Source: Burkholderia savannae (GTDB lineage: Bacteria > Pseudomonadota > Gammaproteobacteria > Burkholderiales > Burkholderiaceae). Taken from it: a stretch of DNA of 64,000 nucleotides. Under the pieces are notes generated by a model. The model was not told the DNA's origin. It did not search any database and saw only the letters and a list, made by a program, of their open reading frames with translations. Shown here piece after piece: positions 18,095-26,183 of the stretch. The translations under genes were made by a program, and so were the position numbers. Location of the stretch: assembly GCF_001524445.2 (NCBI RefSeq), contig NZ_CP013418.1, positions 1,178,001-1,242,000 on the forward strand, given 5' to 3'. Every line of letters starts with the position of its first letter. Position 1 is the first letter of the stretch.

Positions 18095-19060
18095 ATGACA
18101 TCGACACCGAACCCCACCCGACGGCGATTCCTCGCCTACGCCGCCGCAACCGCCGTGGCCGCGCCGCTCGCTTCCCGCGCGCAAGCGCTCGCGCGCCCGC
18201 TGCTGAAAGCCGGCGACCAGAAAGGCGGCCTGCGCGCGCTCCTCGAAGCGGCGGGCGCGCTCGCGGGCGTGCCGTACGACATCCAGTGGACGGAGTTCCC
18301 CGCCGCCGCGCCGCTCGCCGAAGCGCTGAACGCGGGCGCGGTCGACTGCGGCCCGATCGGCGACGCGCCCGTGATCTTCGCGCTCGCGTCCGGTGCGCGC
18401 GTGAAGGTGATCGGCGCGAACCGCTCGGACCCGTACGGCACCGCCGTCGTCGTCGCACCCGACGCGCCGCTGCGCCGCGCGGCCGATCTGAAGGGCAAGC
18501 GCGTCGGCACGACGCGCGGCTCGATCGGCCACTTCGTCACGCTGAAGGCGCTCGACGCGGCGGGCCTCGCGCCCGCCGACGTCGATTTCCGCTTCCTGCC
18601 GCCCGCCGACACGATGCTCGCGCTCGCGAGCGGCTCGATCGACGCATGGGCGACCTGGGAGCCTTACACCGCGCTCGCGCAGACGAGCGGCCGTGCACGC
18701 GTGCTCGTCGACGGCCGCGGGCTGTGGTCGGGCCTGAGTTACGTCGCGGCGACCGACGCCGCGATCGCCGCGAAGCGCGACGCGCTGCGCGACTTCCTGC
18801 AGCGGGTCGCGCGCGCGCAGGCGTGGTCGTATCGGCACGTCGACGCGTATTCGGCCGCGCTCGCGCGGATCATCGGCATTCCGCCCGCCGCCGCGCGCCT
18901 GCAGTTCGAGCGCCGCCGCACGCAATGGCAGCCGATCGACGACGCGATCGTCGCCGAACAGCAGCGCACCGCGGACTTCTATCTGAAGGCGGGCCTGCTG
19001 AAGCGTCCGCTCGACGTGCGGCCCACGTTCGATCGCGCCTTCCCGCTCGCGTCCGGCTAG
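18095..19060 (+). CDS. Second sulfonate-type ABC substrate-binding protein with Tat signal (321 aa)
   Basis: This is a periplasmic SsuA/TauA-like binding protein. The leader TRRRFLAYAAATAVAAPLAS is a twin-Arg signal. The mature part contains NAGAVDCGPIGDAPVIFALA, the loop VKVIGANRSDPYGTAVVVA, LKGKRVGTTRGSIGHFVTLK and GSIDAWATWEPYTALAQ, all typical of SsuA. It has no permease or ATPase partner beside it, so it may feed the importer upstream or act with a distant one. No strong ribosome site is visible; the ATG is chosen because it starts the signal peptide. Confidence 0.88.
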   Translation: MTSTPNPTRRRFLAYAAATAVAAPLASRAQALARPLLKAGDQKGGLRALLEAAGALAGVPYDIQWTEFPAAAPLAEALNAGAVDCGPIGDAPVIFALASGARVKVIGANRSDPYGTAVVVAPDAPLRRAADLKGKRVGTTRGSIGHFVTLKALDAAGLAPADVDFRFLPPADTMLALASGSIDAWATWEPYTALAQTSGRARVLVDGRGLWSGLSYVAATDAAIAAKRDALRDFLQRVARAQAWSYRHVDAYSAALARIIGIPPAAARLQFERRRTQWQPIDDAIVAEQQRTADFYLKAGLLKRPLDVRPTFDRAFPLASG

Positions 19061-19385
19061 CGGCGGCTCACGCCGATATCCGGCGCGCGGCCGCGGCAAT
19101 CCGCCCGGCGGGACCGCGTTCGATGGCGGAAAACCCGCGTTCGGCGACGGCGGCGGCACGCATGTCAAGCGGCGCAAAGCGCCGCGCGACGCGGCGATCG
19201 GCCCGTGCGCGGCCGCCGCGCGGACGCCCAATCCACCTTGCGGAGGCAGGTGCGGCCCCGCGCGGCCCAGGCGCGTCTAGTGCGCGCGCTCGGACGCGGA
19301 CAGTTGCATACGCGGGCAATCTGGCAGAATCACGGTTCCGCCGCCGTTTTTTGCTAATCCGTACCGGTCCCCGGGCTCGAGCGCC
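19061..19385. other. Intergenic region before the MOSC gene
   Basis: About 325 bases contain no clear gene. A T-run at about 19349-19354 follows the weak hairpin-like sequence ACGGTTCCGCCGCCGT; the arms pair over only 4-5 bases, so I do not call it a terminator. The DNA just before the MOSC start is probably its promoter. Confidence 0.4.
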
Positions 19386-20255
19386 ATGCCAGTCATCAGC
19401 GAACTTTTCGTCTATCCGATCAAGTCCTGTGCGGGCATTGCGACGGTGCGCGCGCAATTGCACGTGACAGGCCTCGAATACGACCGCAACTGGATGGTCA
19501 CCGACCCGGCGGGCATGATGATCACGCAGCGCACGCATCCGCGGCTCGCGCTCGTGCGCACGGCGATCGGCGAGCGCGAGCTCGTCGTCGACGCGCCCGG
19601 GATGCCCGAGCTGCGCACGCCGCTCGCGGCGTCGGCGCTCGCGGGCGCCCAGCCGCTCGCGGCGACCGTCTGGCGCGACACCGTGAACGCGCTCGACGCC
19701 GGCGCGCACGCGGCAGCCTGGTTCAGCGAGTTCCTCGGCACGCCCGCGCGGCTCGCGCGCTTCGCGCCCGACGCGCGGCGCGTCGTCGGCGCGAAATGGA
19801 CGGGCGCGTTCACGTCGTACGCGCAGTTCGCGGACGGCTTTCCGATCCTGGTCGTCGGCCAATCGTCGCTCGACGACCTGAACGCGCGGCTGCGCCGCAA
19901 GGGCGCGAGCGCGGTGCCGATGAACCGCTTCCGCCCGAACGTCGTGCTGACGGGCCTCGACGCGTACGAGGAAGATTATGTCGACTATCTCGACGTGGAA
20001 ACCGGCGACGGCGGCGTGCGCCTGAGCCTCGTGAAGCTCTGCACGCGCTGCCCTGTCCCGACGATCGACCAGCGCACGGGCGCGCCGGACCCGGCCTGGC
20101 CGAACGAGCCGACCGACACGATGAGCGTCTATCGCGGCAGCGCGCAATTCGACGGCGCGCTGACGTTCGGCAAGAACGCGATCGTCGTGAACGGCGAAGG
20201 CGCGTTTCTGGAGGTCGGGCAGTCGGTCGACGCGGAGATCGCGTTCCGCGAGTGA
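19386..20255 (+). CDS. MOSC domain-containing oxidoreductase, YcbX/mARC-like (289 aa)
   Basis: An N-terminal MOSC beta-barrel (SELFVYPIKSCAGIATVRAQ, GLEYDRNWMVTDPAG, ITQRTHPRLALV) is followed by the MOSC domain with the molybdenum-cofactor Cys in LSLVKLCTRCPVPTIDQRTG near residue 223. Family members bind molybdenum cofactor and reduce N-hydroxylated compounds. No ferredoxin domain is fused at the C-terminus, unlike E. coli YcbX, so a separate electron donor is needed. The ATG at MPVISELFVYPIKS matches the family N-terminus. Confidence 0.92.
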   Translation: MPVISELFVYPIKSCAGIATVRAQLHVTGLEYDRNWMVTDPAGMMITQRTHPRLALVRTAIGERELVVDAPGMPELRTPLAASALAGAQPLAATVWRDTVNALDAGAHAAAWFSEFLGTPARLARFAPDARRVVGAKWTGAFTSYAQFADGFPILVVGQSSLDDLNARLRRKGASAVPMNRFRPNVVLTGLDAYEEDYVDYLDVETGDGGVRLSLVKLCTRCPVPTIDQRTGAPDPAWPNEPTDTMSVYRGSAQFDGALTFGKNAIVVNGEGAFLEVGQSVDAEIAFRE

Positions 20256-20862
20256 CGTCCGCGCTTGCGCCCGCGTGCGAGGCCATGGCCGGCGGCGCGG
20301 CGGGCCGACGCAGTGGAGGGCCGCGTCGAAGCGCATCGGCATGCGCGTCGTATGCGTCGCCGGCCCCCAACCAGCCGCGAGATCGGGAGCGAGCGCTCCG
20401 CGCCGCGAACACGAGGCGAAATGCGAAATGCGGCGATGGCGATCTTCGGCGGGCGCTTGTTCTGCTTCCAGCATTTCGAATGCTTCGGGTAGTTCGGGCA
20501 GTTCGGGCACTTCAGGCACTTCAGGCACTGAAGGCACTGAAGGCACTTCAGGCATTTCAGGCATTTCAAGCGCTTCAGGCACATCAGGCACTGAAGGCAT
20601 TTCAAGCGCTTCAAGTACTGAAAGTACTGAACGCATTTCAGGCATGTGAAGCGATCCCATTGCCGTTCCCGCCTGGCGCGATCCCGTCGACTCCAACGGC
20701 TTCACAACGAAAGCCTCGAATCACGCCGCATCGCATGCATCAACAGCGCCGATCGTCGAGCAGGCCGCCGCCGGCAATCCGTTATCCGCCGCATCGCAGC
20801 GCGCCCGTCCGCCCGCCGCCCCCAAACGAAAAATCGACCTCCCGCCGCCTCACATCGAGCGC
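20256..20862. other. Intergenic region with a degenerate 9-bp array
   Basis: About 600 bases separate the MOSC gene from the 3' end of the sensor kinase gene. The centre is a 19-unit 9-bp array. A plus-strand frame from GTG 20275 to 20649 would translate it as Ser-Gly-Thr/Ser-Gly-Glu-like tripeptides, but the part ahead of the array has poor codon usage and no ribosome site, so it is not called. Confidence 0.5.
20476..20646 (+). repeat. Degenerate 9-bp tandem array, 19 units
   Basis: The consensus is about TCAGGCACT, with variants TCGGGCACT, GAAGGCACT, TCAAGCGCT and GAAAGTACT. Divergence among units is much greater than in the other arrays, so this is probably the oldest. A 9-bp period outside a recognised gene is unusual in this window. 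Confidence 0.93.
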
Positions 20863-22434
20863 TCAGGCCGCATGAACCGGCAGCGTCACCCGCACGACGA
20901 GCCCGCGGCCCCGTGCACGAGCGCCTGCCGCACGCGCGCCCGCCGGCCCGCCGCCGTCGCGCTCTGCGCCGCTCATGCCACCCATGCCACCCACGCCGCT
21001 CGTGCCGCTCATGCCGCTCATGCCGCTCATGCCGCTCATGGCGCTCATGGCGCTCATGCCGGCAGCATCGCTCACGCCGCCCGTCCCCGCCGCATCGTCC
21101 AGCTCGACCTTCCCCCGATGCACGCGCGCGATCTCGCGCACGATCGACAGCCCGAGCCCCGTGCCGTCGATCGCGAGCGTCGCCTGGCTCCGATAGAAAC
21201 GCTCGAACACCGCGTCGCGCTCGTCGGGCGCGATGCCCGGCCCGTCGTCGATCACTTCGAGCCGCGCGAGCTCGCCGTCGCGCGCGATCCGCACCGTGAT
21301 CACCGCGCCGTCGCCCGCGTAGCGGATCGCATTGTCGATCAGGTTGCCGACGAGCTCGCCGAGCAGATCCGCGCGCCCCATCACGTCGACGCTCGCGTGC
21401 TGCTCGAAGCCGAGATCGATGCCGCGCGCGCGGGCGACGCTCGACCAGTCGAGCGTCACGCTGCGCGCGAGCTTCGCGAGCGCGACGGGCTTGCGCTCGA
21501 TCGCCGGCGCGACATCCGATTCGAGCCGCGACAGCGACAGCAACTGCTGGACGATCTTCGCCGCCTGCCGCACCGCGCCGTTCACGCGCCGCAGATGCAC
21601 ATTCACGCGCTCGCGCTCGGCGGGCCGCAGCGCGAGCTCGACGCCCGTCTGCGCGGCCGCGAGCGGTGTCTTCAGCTGATGCGCGGCGTCGGCGAAGAAG
21701 CGCCGCCGCGCGACCTGCATGCGCTGCGTGCGCCCGACGTACTGGTTGATCGATTCGACGAGCGGCGCGACCTCGCTCGGCAGCCCGAGCGTCTCGAGCG
21801 GCGTCGGGTCGTCCTCCGCGCGCGCGGCGACCTTCGCCGACAGCCGGTTCAGCGGCCGCAGCCCGCGCCCGACGCCGAGCCACACGATGCCGAGCGCGAG
21901 CACGACGAGCAGGCCCTCCTGCAGCAGCGAGCCGACGAGGATCTCGCGCGCGAGCGCCTGCCGCGCCTCGATCGTCTCGCCGACCATCACCCAGACGACG
22001 CGCGTCAGCGCGCTCGGCACGTCGTGCACGGGCAGCCGCAGCGCAGCCATTCTGAGCCGCTCGCCGCGGTAGACGGCGTCGTAGAACGCCGTCGTGTAGA
22101 GCGGCGCGTTCGCCTTCGCGGGCGGCATCGGCAAATCCCGGTAGCCGGTGATCGCGCGGCCGTCGTCGTCGCGGATCAGGTAGTAGATCTTGCCGCCGTC
22201 GTTCGATTCGAACATCTCGAGCGCGAGATACGGCAGATCGACCTCGACCTCGCCGCCGACGAGCCGCACGCCCTCGCGAATCGACTTCAGCGACGACGCG
22301 AGCGTGCGATCGAACGCCACGTGCGCGGCGTTCATCGCACGCTGGTACGTGAGCCACGAATCGAGCGCGAGCAGCCCGAGGAACGGCAGCAACAGCCACA
22401 GCGCGACCTGCGCGCGCAGATTGAGCCGCGTCAT
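20863..22434 (-). CDS. Sensor histidine kinase, TctE-like (523 aa)
   Basis: This membrane sensor partners the response regulator encoded directly upstream (ATGA overlap, 4 bases). Two transmembrane helices (about residues 8-26 and 163-187) bracket a periplasmic sensor domain of the TctE type. HAMP is followed by the phosphoacceptor helix FADAAHQLKTPLAA (His252), the N box LVGNLIDNAIRYAG, G1 VIDDGPGIAPDE and G2 GTGLGLSIVREIARVH. After G2 an in-frame Met-Ser-Gly array (about residues 460-489) and a Gly/Ala/Arg-rich stretch interrupt the ATP-binding domain before its final strand GLVVRVTLPVHAA. It probably controls the divergent ABC transporter genes. Confidence 0.93.
   Translation of the reverse strand: MTRLNLRAQVALWLLLPFLGLLALDSWLTYQRAMNAAHVAFDRTLASSLKSIREGVRLVGGEVEVDLPYLALEMFESNDGGKIYYLIRDDDGRAITGYRDLPMPPAKANAPLYTTAFYDAVYRGERLRMAALRLPVHDVPSALTRVVWVMVGETIEARQALAREILVGSLLQEGLLVVLALGIVWLGVGRGLRPLNRLSAKVAARAEDDPTPLETLGLPSEVAPLVESINQYVGRTQRMQVARRRFFADAAHQLKTPLAAAQTGVELALRPAERERVNVHLRRVNGAVRQAAKIVQQLLSLSRLESDVAPAIERKPVALAKLARSVTLDWSSVARARGIDLGFEQHASVDVMGRADLLGELVGNLIDNAIRYAGDGAVITVRIARDGELARLEVIDDGPGIAPDERDAVFERFYRSQATLAIDGTGLGLSIVREIARVHRGKVELDDAAGTGGVSDAAGMSAMSAMSGMSGMSGMSGTSGVGGMGGMSGAERDGGGPAGARAAGARARGRGLVVRVTLPVHAA
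20968..21057 (-). repeat. In-frame 9-bp coding array in the sensor kinase gene, 10 units
   Basis: The plus-strand unit is GCCGCTCAT, with variants GCCACCCAT, GCCACCCAC, GCCGCTCGT and GGCGCTCAT. The coding strand gives MSA, MSG, TSG, VGG and MGG tripeptides. The array lies between the G2 box and the last beta strand of the kinase catalytic domain, not in a flexible terminus. Confidence 0.96.
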
Positions 22435-23102
22435 CGCGGCTGCGCCTCGAGCAGATAGCCGAGCCCGCGCAGCGTGACGATCGCGACGCCGCTGCCCTCG
22501 AGCTTCTTGCGCAGCCGGTGCACGTAGATCTCGATCGCGTCGGCGTTCACCGATTCGTCGAGCCCGAAGATCTTCTCCGACAGCGTCTCCTTGTTGATCG
22601 CGCGGCCGTTGCGCAGGATCAGCACCTCGAGCACCGAGCGCTCGCGCGGCGTCAGCGCGAGCACGTCATTATTCAGACGAAAACTGCGATCGACGCTGTC
22701 GAACGCAAGCGGCCCGCATTCGACGCGCGTGTGCTCGTGGCCGAGGCTGCGCCGGATCAGCGCGCGGGCGCGCGCCTCGAGCTCGGTCAGCTCGAACGGC
22801 TTCGCGAGATAGTCGTCCGCGCCGAGATCGAGCCCGCGCACGCGGTCCTCGACCGAGCCGTGCGCGGTCAGGATCAGCACGGGCACCGGATTGCGCCGCG
22901 CACGCAGCCGCCGCAGCACTTCGAGGCCGTCGAGCTTCGGCAGCCCCAGATCGAGAATCACGAGCGCGTAGTCCTGCGTGTGCAGCACGTGGTCGGCGGC
23001 CTCGCCGTCCGCCATGTGATCGACCGCGAAACGCGCGGCGGCGAGCGCGTCGGCGAGCGACTGCGCGAGGATCGGGTTGTCTTCGACGAGCAGCACACGC
23101 AT
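22431..23102 (-). CDS. Response regulator, OmpR/TctD type (223 aa)
   Basis: A receiver domain with phosphoacceptor Asp51 (ALVILDLGLPKLDGLE), conserved Thr in LILTAHGS and Lys in DDYLAKPFEL is followed by an OmpR-type winged helix (LTPRERSVLEVLILRNGRAI, ADAIEIYVHRLRKKLEGSGV, TLRGLGYLLEA). The start at MRVLLVEDNPILAQ is the family N-terminus; the frame runs further upstream but over the divergent promoter. It is co-transcribed with the kinase. Confidence 0.95.
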   Translation of the reverse strand: MRVLLVEDNPILAQSLADALAAARFAVDHMADGEAADHVLHTQDYALVILDLGLPKLDGLEVLRRLRARRNPVPVLILTAHGSVEDRVRGLDLGADDYLAKPFELTELEARARALIRRSLGHEHTRVECGPLAFDSVDRSFRLNNDVLALTPRERSVLEVLILRNGRAINKETLSEKIFGLDESVNADAIEIYVHRLRKKLEGSGVAIVTLRGLGYLLEAQPR

Positions 23103-23155
23103 CAAGCAAAACCTCGGGAAATCCATAATCAAAAGAAAGCGATTGTGACGAAAAA

Positions 23156-23177
23156 TGAAAGCGCGCTGAAAGTGCGC
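23156..23177. promoter_or_regulatory. Tandem 11-bp direct repeats, likely response-regulator site
   Basis: TGAAAGCGCGC is followed immediately by TGAAAGTGCGC, one mismatch in 11. Two half-sites spaced one helical turn apart are what OmpR-family regulators bind. They sit in the 128-base gap between the regulator gene and the divergent ABC operon, so autoregulation and operon control are both plausible. Confidence 0.5.
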
Positions 23178-23230
23178 GCCGCGTACCATCCGCGTCACTC
23201 GAACCAACCAAGACGCCACTGGAGGAAGAC

Positions 23231-24319
23231 ATGCAGTACGCACCGGCCGCCATCGCCGCCGCTCTTTTCGTCGCCGCAAGCACTGTCTGCGCACAGGTCC
23301 CGGCCGGCTATCCGGGTAACTACCAACGCGTGATCGACGCCGCGAAGCAGGAAGGCAAGCTCGTCGTCTACTCGACGACCGACACCGCGCTCGTGCGCCC
23401 GCTCATCAAGGATTTCGAAAGCCTGTACGGCGTGAAGATCGAATACAACGACATGAACAGCACCGAGCTTTACAACCGCTACGTCAGCGAAAGCGCCGCG
23501 AAAAGCGCGAGCGCCGACGTGCTGTGGAACTCGGCGATGGATCTGCAGGTGAAGCTCGTCAACGACGGGCTGATGGCCGCGTACGATTCGCCCGAGACGC
23601 CGAACGTGCCGCAATGGGCGCAGTATCAGAAACAGGCGTACGGCACGACCTACGAGCCGCTCGCGATCGTCTACAACAAGCGCCTGATTCCCGAGAACGA
23701 CGTGCCGAAGACGCGCGCCGATCTGATCAGGCTGCTGCAATCGCAGCCCGAGAAGTTCAAGGGCAAGGTGACGACCTACGACATCGAGAAGTCCGGCGTC
23801 GGCTTCAACTACCTGACGCAGGACGCGCACGTGAACGAACAGGTGACGTGGGAGCTCGTGCGCGCGATCGGCGCGGCGGGGCCGAAGCTGCAGTCGAGCA
23901 CGGGCGCGATGATGGAGCGGATCTCGTCGGGCGAGAACCTCGTCGGCTACAACATCATCGGCTCGTATGCCTACGCAAAGGCGAAGAAGGACAAGTCGAT
24001 CGGCTACGTGTTTCCGAAGGACTACACGCTCGTCGTGAGCCGCCTCGTGACGATCTCGAAGCAGGCGCAGCATCCGAACGCGGCCAAGCTGTGGGTCGAC
24101 TACCTGCTGTCGAAGCGCGGCCAGACGCTGATCGCGAACCAGGCCAATCTCTACTCGATCCGCACGGACGTGTCGGGCGAGACGTCGATGACGCGCCTCG
24201 CGCAGGATCTCGGCGATTCGCTCAAGCCGATCCAGATCGGCTCGGGCCTGCTCGTCTACCTCGATCAGTCGAAGCGCCTCGCGTTCCTCAAGCAGTGGCA
24301 GCAGGCGCTCAAGCGCTGA
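23231..24319 (+). CDS. Iron-type (FbpA-like) ABC transporter substrate-binding protein (362 aa)
   Basis: This is a periplasmic binding protein of the ferric-iron/2-aminoethylphosphonate group. A signal peptide ends at VCA before QVPAGYPGNYQ. The mature protein reads EGKLVVYSTTDTALVRPLIK, FESLYGVKIEYNDMNSTELY, SADVLWNSAMDLQVKLV and GYNIIGSYAYAKAKKD. The paired Tyr typical of true FbpA iron sites is not evident, so iron is uncertain and another small oxyanion is possible. GGAGGA lies 7 bases before the ATG. First gene of a binding protein-permease-ATPase operon, divergent from the two-component genes. Confidence 0.88.
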   Translation: MQYAPAAIAAALFVAASTVCAQVPAGYPGNYQRVIDAAKQEGKLVVYSTTDTALVRPLIKDFESLYGVKIEYNDMNSTELYNRYVSESAAKSASADVLWNSAMDLQVKLVNDGLMAAYDSPETPNVPQWAQYQKQAYGTTYEPLAIVYNKRLIPENDVPKTRADLIRLLQSQPEKFKGKVTTYDIEKSGVGFNYLTQDAHVNEQVTWELVRAIGAAGPKLQSSTGAMMERISSGENLVGYNIIGSYAYAKAKKDKSIGYVFPKDYTLVVSRLVTISKQAQHPNAAKLWVDYLLSKRGQTLIANQANLYSIRTDVSGETSMTRLAQDLGDSLKPIQIGSGLLVYLDQSKRLAFLKQWQQALKR

Positions 24320-24413
24320 GCCCGCACGCGTGAGCGCGCGCGGCCGCCGCCGCGCGCGCCCTCCCCGCTTTCCTTTTCCATCGACGCGGCCCGCGGGCCG
24401 CAAGGGCAAACTC

Positions 24414-26183
24414 ATGCTTACAACCACCAGCGGCCGACCGTCCGCGCCCGTCGCGCGCGCGCGCGGCGACGGCGCGCCGCCCGCGCCGGCGGCGGGCGGA
24501 CTCTGGCCGCTCGCGGGCATGCTGCGCTGGATCGTCGTCGCGGTGCTGACGATCGCGGTCGCGCTGCCGATCGCGTTCATCGTGTTCCAGAGCCTCTTGA
24601 CCGCGCCGTTCTTCGACGCGAACAGGACGCTCGGCATCGAAGGCTTCCGCTTCATCTTCACCGATCCCGACTTCTGGTCCGCCGCGAAGAACTCGTTCGT
24701 CATCGCGGGCGGGATGCTGTTCATCTCGATTCCGCTCGGCGGCATCCTCGCGTTCCTGATGGTGCGCACGGATCTGCCCGGCCGCCGCTGGCTCGAGCCG
24801 CTCGTGCTCACGCCCGTGTTCGTGTCGCCGATGGTGCTCGCGTTCGGCTACGTCGTCGCGGCGGGCCCGGTCGGCTTCTATTCAGTGTGGTTCAAGGCGC
24901 TGTTCGGCATCTCGTCCGTGCCGTGGAACATCTATTCGATCTTCGCGATCACGGTGATCGTCGGCTTGACGCACGTGCCGCACGTGTACCTGTACGCGTC
25001 CGCCGCGCTGCGCAACCTCGGCTCGGACGTCGAGGAGGCCGCGCGCGTGACGGGCGCGCGGCCGTTTCGCGTCGCGCTCGACGTGAGCCTGCCGATGACG
25101 CTGCCCGCCCTGCTCTTCTCGGGCGTGCTCGTGTTCTTCCTCGGCTTCGAAGTGTTCGGGCTGCCGCTCGTGCTCGGCGACCCCGAAGGCCATCTCGTGC
25201 TCGCGACGTACCTGTACAAGCTGACCAACAAGCTCGGCGTGCCGTCGTATCACCTGATGGCGGCCGTCGCCGTGTGCATCATCGCGATCACGTTTCCGCT
25301 CGTGCTGCTGCAACGCCATCTGCTGAAATCGGCGAGCCGTTACGTGACCGTCAAGGGCAAGGCGGGCCGCCCGACCGTGCTGCCGCTGCGCGCGTGGCGC
25401 TGGGTCGCGCTCGCGATCGTCGCCGCGTGGCTCGCACTCACCGTGATCGTGCCGATCTCCGGCATCGTGCTGCGCGCGTTCGTCACGAACTGGGGCGAAG
25501 GCGTGCCGCTCGCCGACGTGCTGACCGTCGCGAACTTCGTCGAGCTGTTCGAGCAGGACAACCTCGTGCGCGCGATCTTCAACACGCTCGGCATCGGCGT
25601 GATCGGCGGCGCGCTCGCGATCGGCTTCTACTCGCTCGTCGCGTTCGCCGGCCACCGCCGTCACGACTGGGCCGCGCGCATGCTCGACTACATCGTGCTG
25701 CTGCCGCGCGCGGTGCCGGGCCTTCTCGCCGGCCTCGCGTTCCTGTGGATCTTCCTGTTCGTGCCGGGCCTGCGCGAGCTGAAGAGCTCGATGTGGAGCA
25801 TCTGGATCGCGTACACGGTCGTGTGGCTCGCGTACGGGATGCGCGTGATCCAGAGCGCGCTGCTGCAGGTGGGCCCGGAGCTCGAGGAAGCGGGCCGCAG
25901 CGTCGGCGCGACGCGCGCGCGCGTGTCGCTCGACGTGACGCTGCCGCTCGTGCGCTTCGGCCTGCTCGCCGCGTGGCTGCTGATCTTCATGATCTTCGAG
26001 CGCGAATATTCGACGGCCGTCTATCTGCTGTCGCCCGGCACCGAGGTGATCGGCGCGCTGCTCGTGTCGCTTTGGGCGACGGGCGCGGTCGATCAGGTCG
26101 CCGCGCTGTCCGTCATCAACATCGCAATGGTCGGCGCGGGACTCGCCGTCGCGTTGCGCTTCGGAGTGAAACTGCATGGATAA
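24414..26183 (+). CDS. Fused ABC transporter permease, FbpB-like (589 aa)
   Basis: Two homologous permease halves of about 280 residues are fused in one chain, as in FbpB/AfuB proteins. Each has its cytoplasmic EAA-type loop: EEAARVTGARPFRVALDVSL in the first half and EEAGRSVGATRARVSLDVTL in the second. About twelve hydrophobic helices are visible. The start at MLTTTSGRPS follows 95 bases after the binding-protein stop. The C-terminal codons overlap the ATPase gene by 8 bases. Confidence 0.93.
   Translation: MLTTTSGRPSAPVARARGDGAPPAPAAGGLWPLAGMLRWIVVAVLTIAVALPIAFIVFQSLLTAPFFDANRTLGIEGFRFIFTDPDFWSAAKNSFVIAGGMLFISIPLGGILAFLMVRTDLPGRRWLEPLVLTPVFVSPMVLAFGYVVAAGPVGFYSVWFKALFGISSVPWNIYSIFAITVIVGLTHVPHVYLYASAALRNLGSDVEEAARVTGARPFRVALDVSLPMTLPALLFSGVLVFFLGFEVFGLPLVLGDPEGHLVLATYLYKLTNKLGVPSYHLMAAVAVCIIAITFPLVLLQRHLLKSASRYVTVKGKAGRPTVLPLRAWRWVALAIVAAWLALTVIVPISGIVLRAFVTNWGEGVPLADVLTVANFVELFEQDNLVRAIFNTLGIGVIGGALAIGFYSLVAFAGHRRHDWAARMLDYIVLLPRAVPGLLAGLAFLWIFLFVPGLRELKSSMWSIWIAYTVVWLAYGMRVIQSALLQVGPELEEAGRSVGATRARVSLDVTLPLVRFGLLAAWLLIFMIFEREYSTAVYLLSPGTEVIGALLVSLWATGAVDQVAALSVINIAMVGAGLAVALRFGVKLHG

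Noticed and set aside
19333..19354. Terminator before the MOSC gene
   Set aside because: A T-run is present but the arms pair over only 4-5 bases, and it is 270 bases from the nearest upstream stop.
20275..20649. A 124-residue protein containing the degenerate 9-bp array
   Set aside because: The frame has a GTG start without ribosome site and an Arg-rich first half. It is kept as a finding, not a gene.
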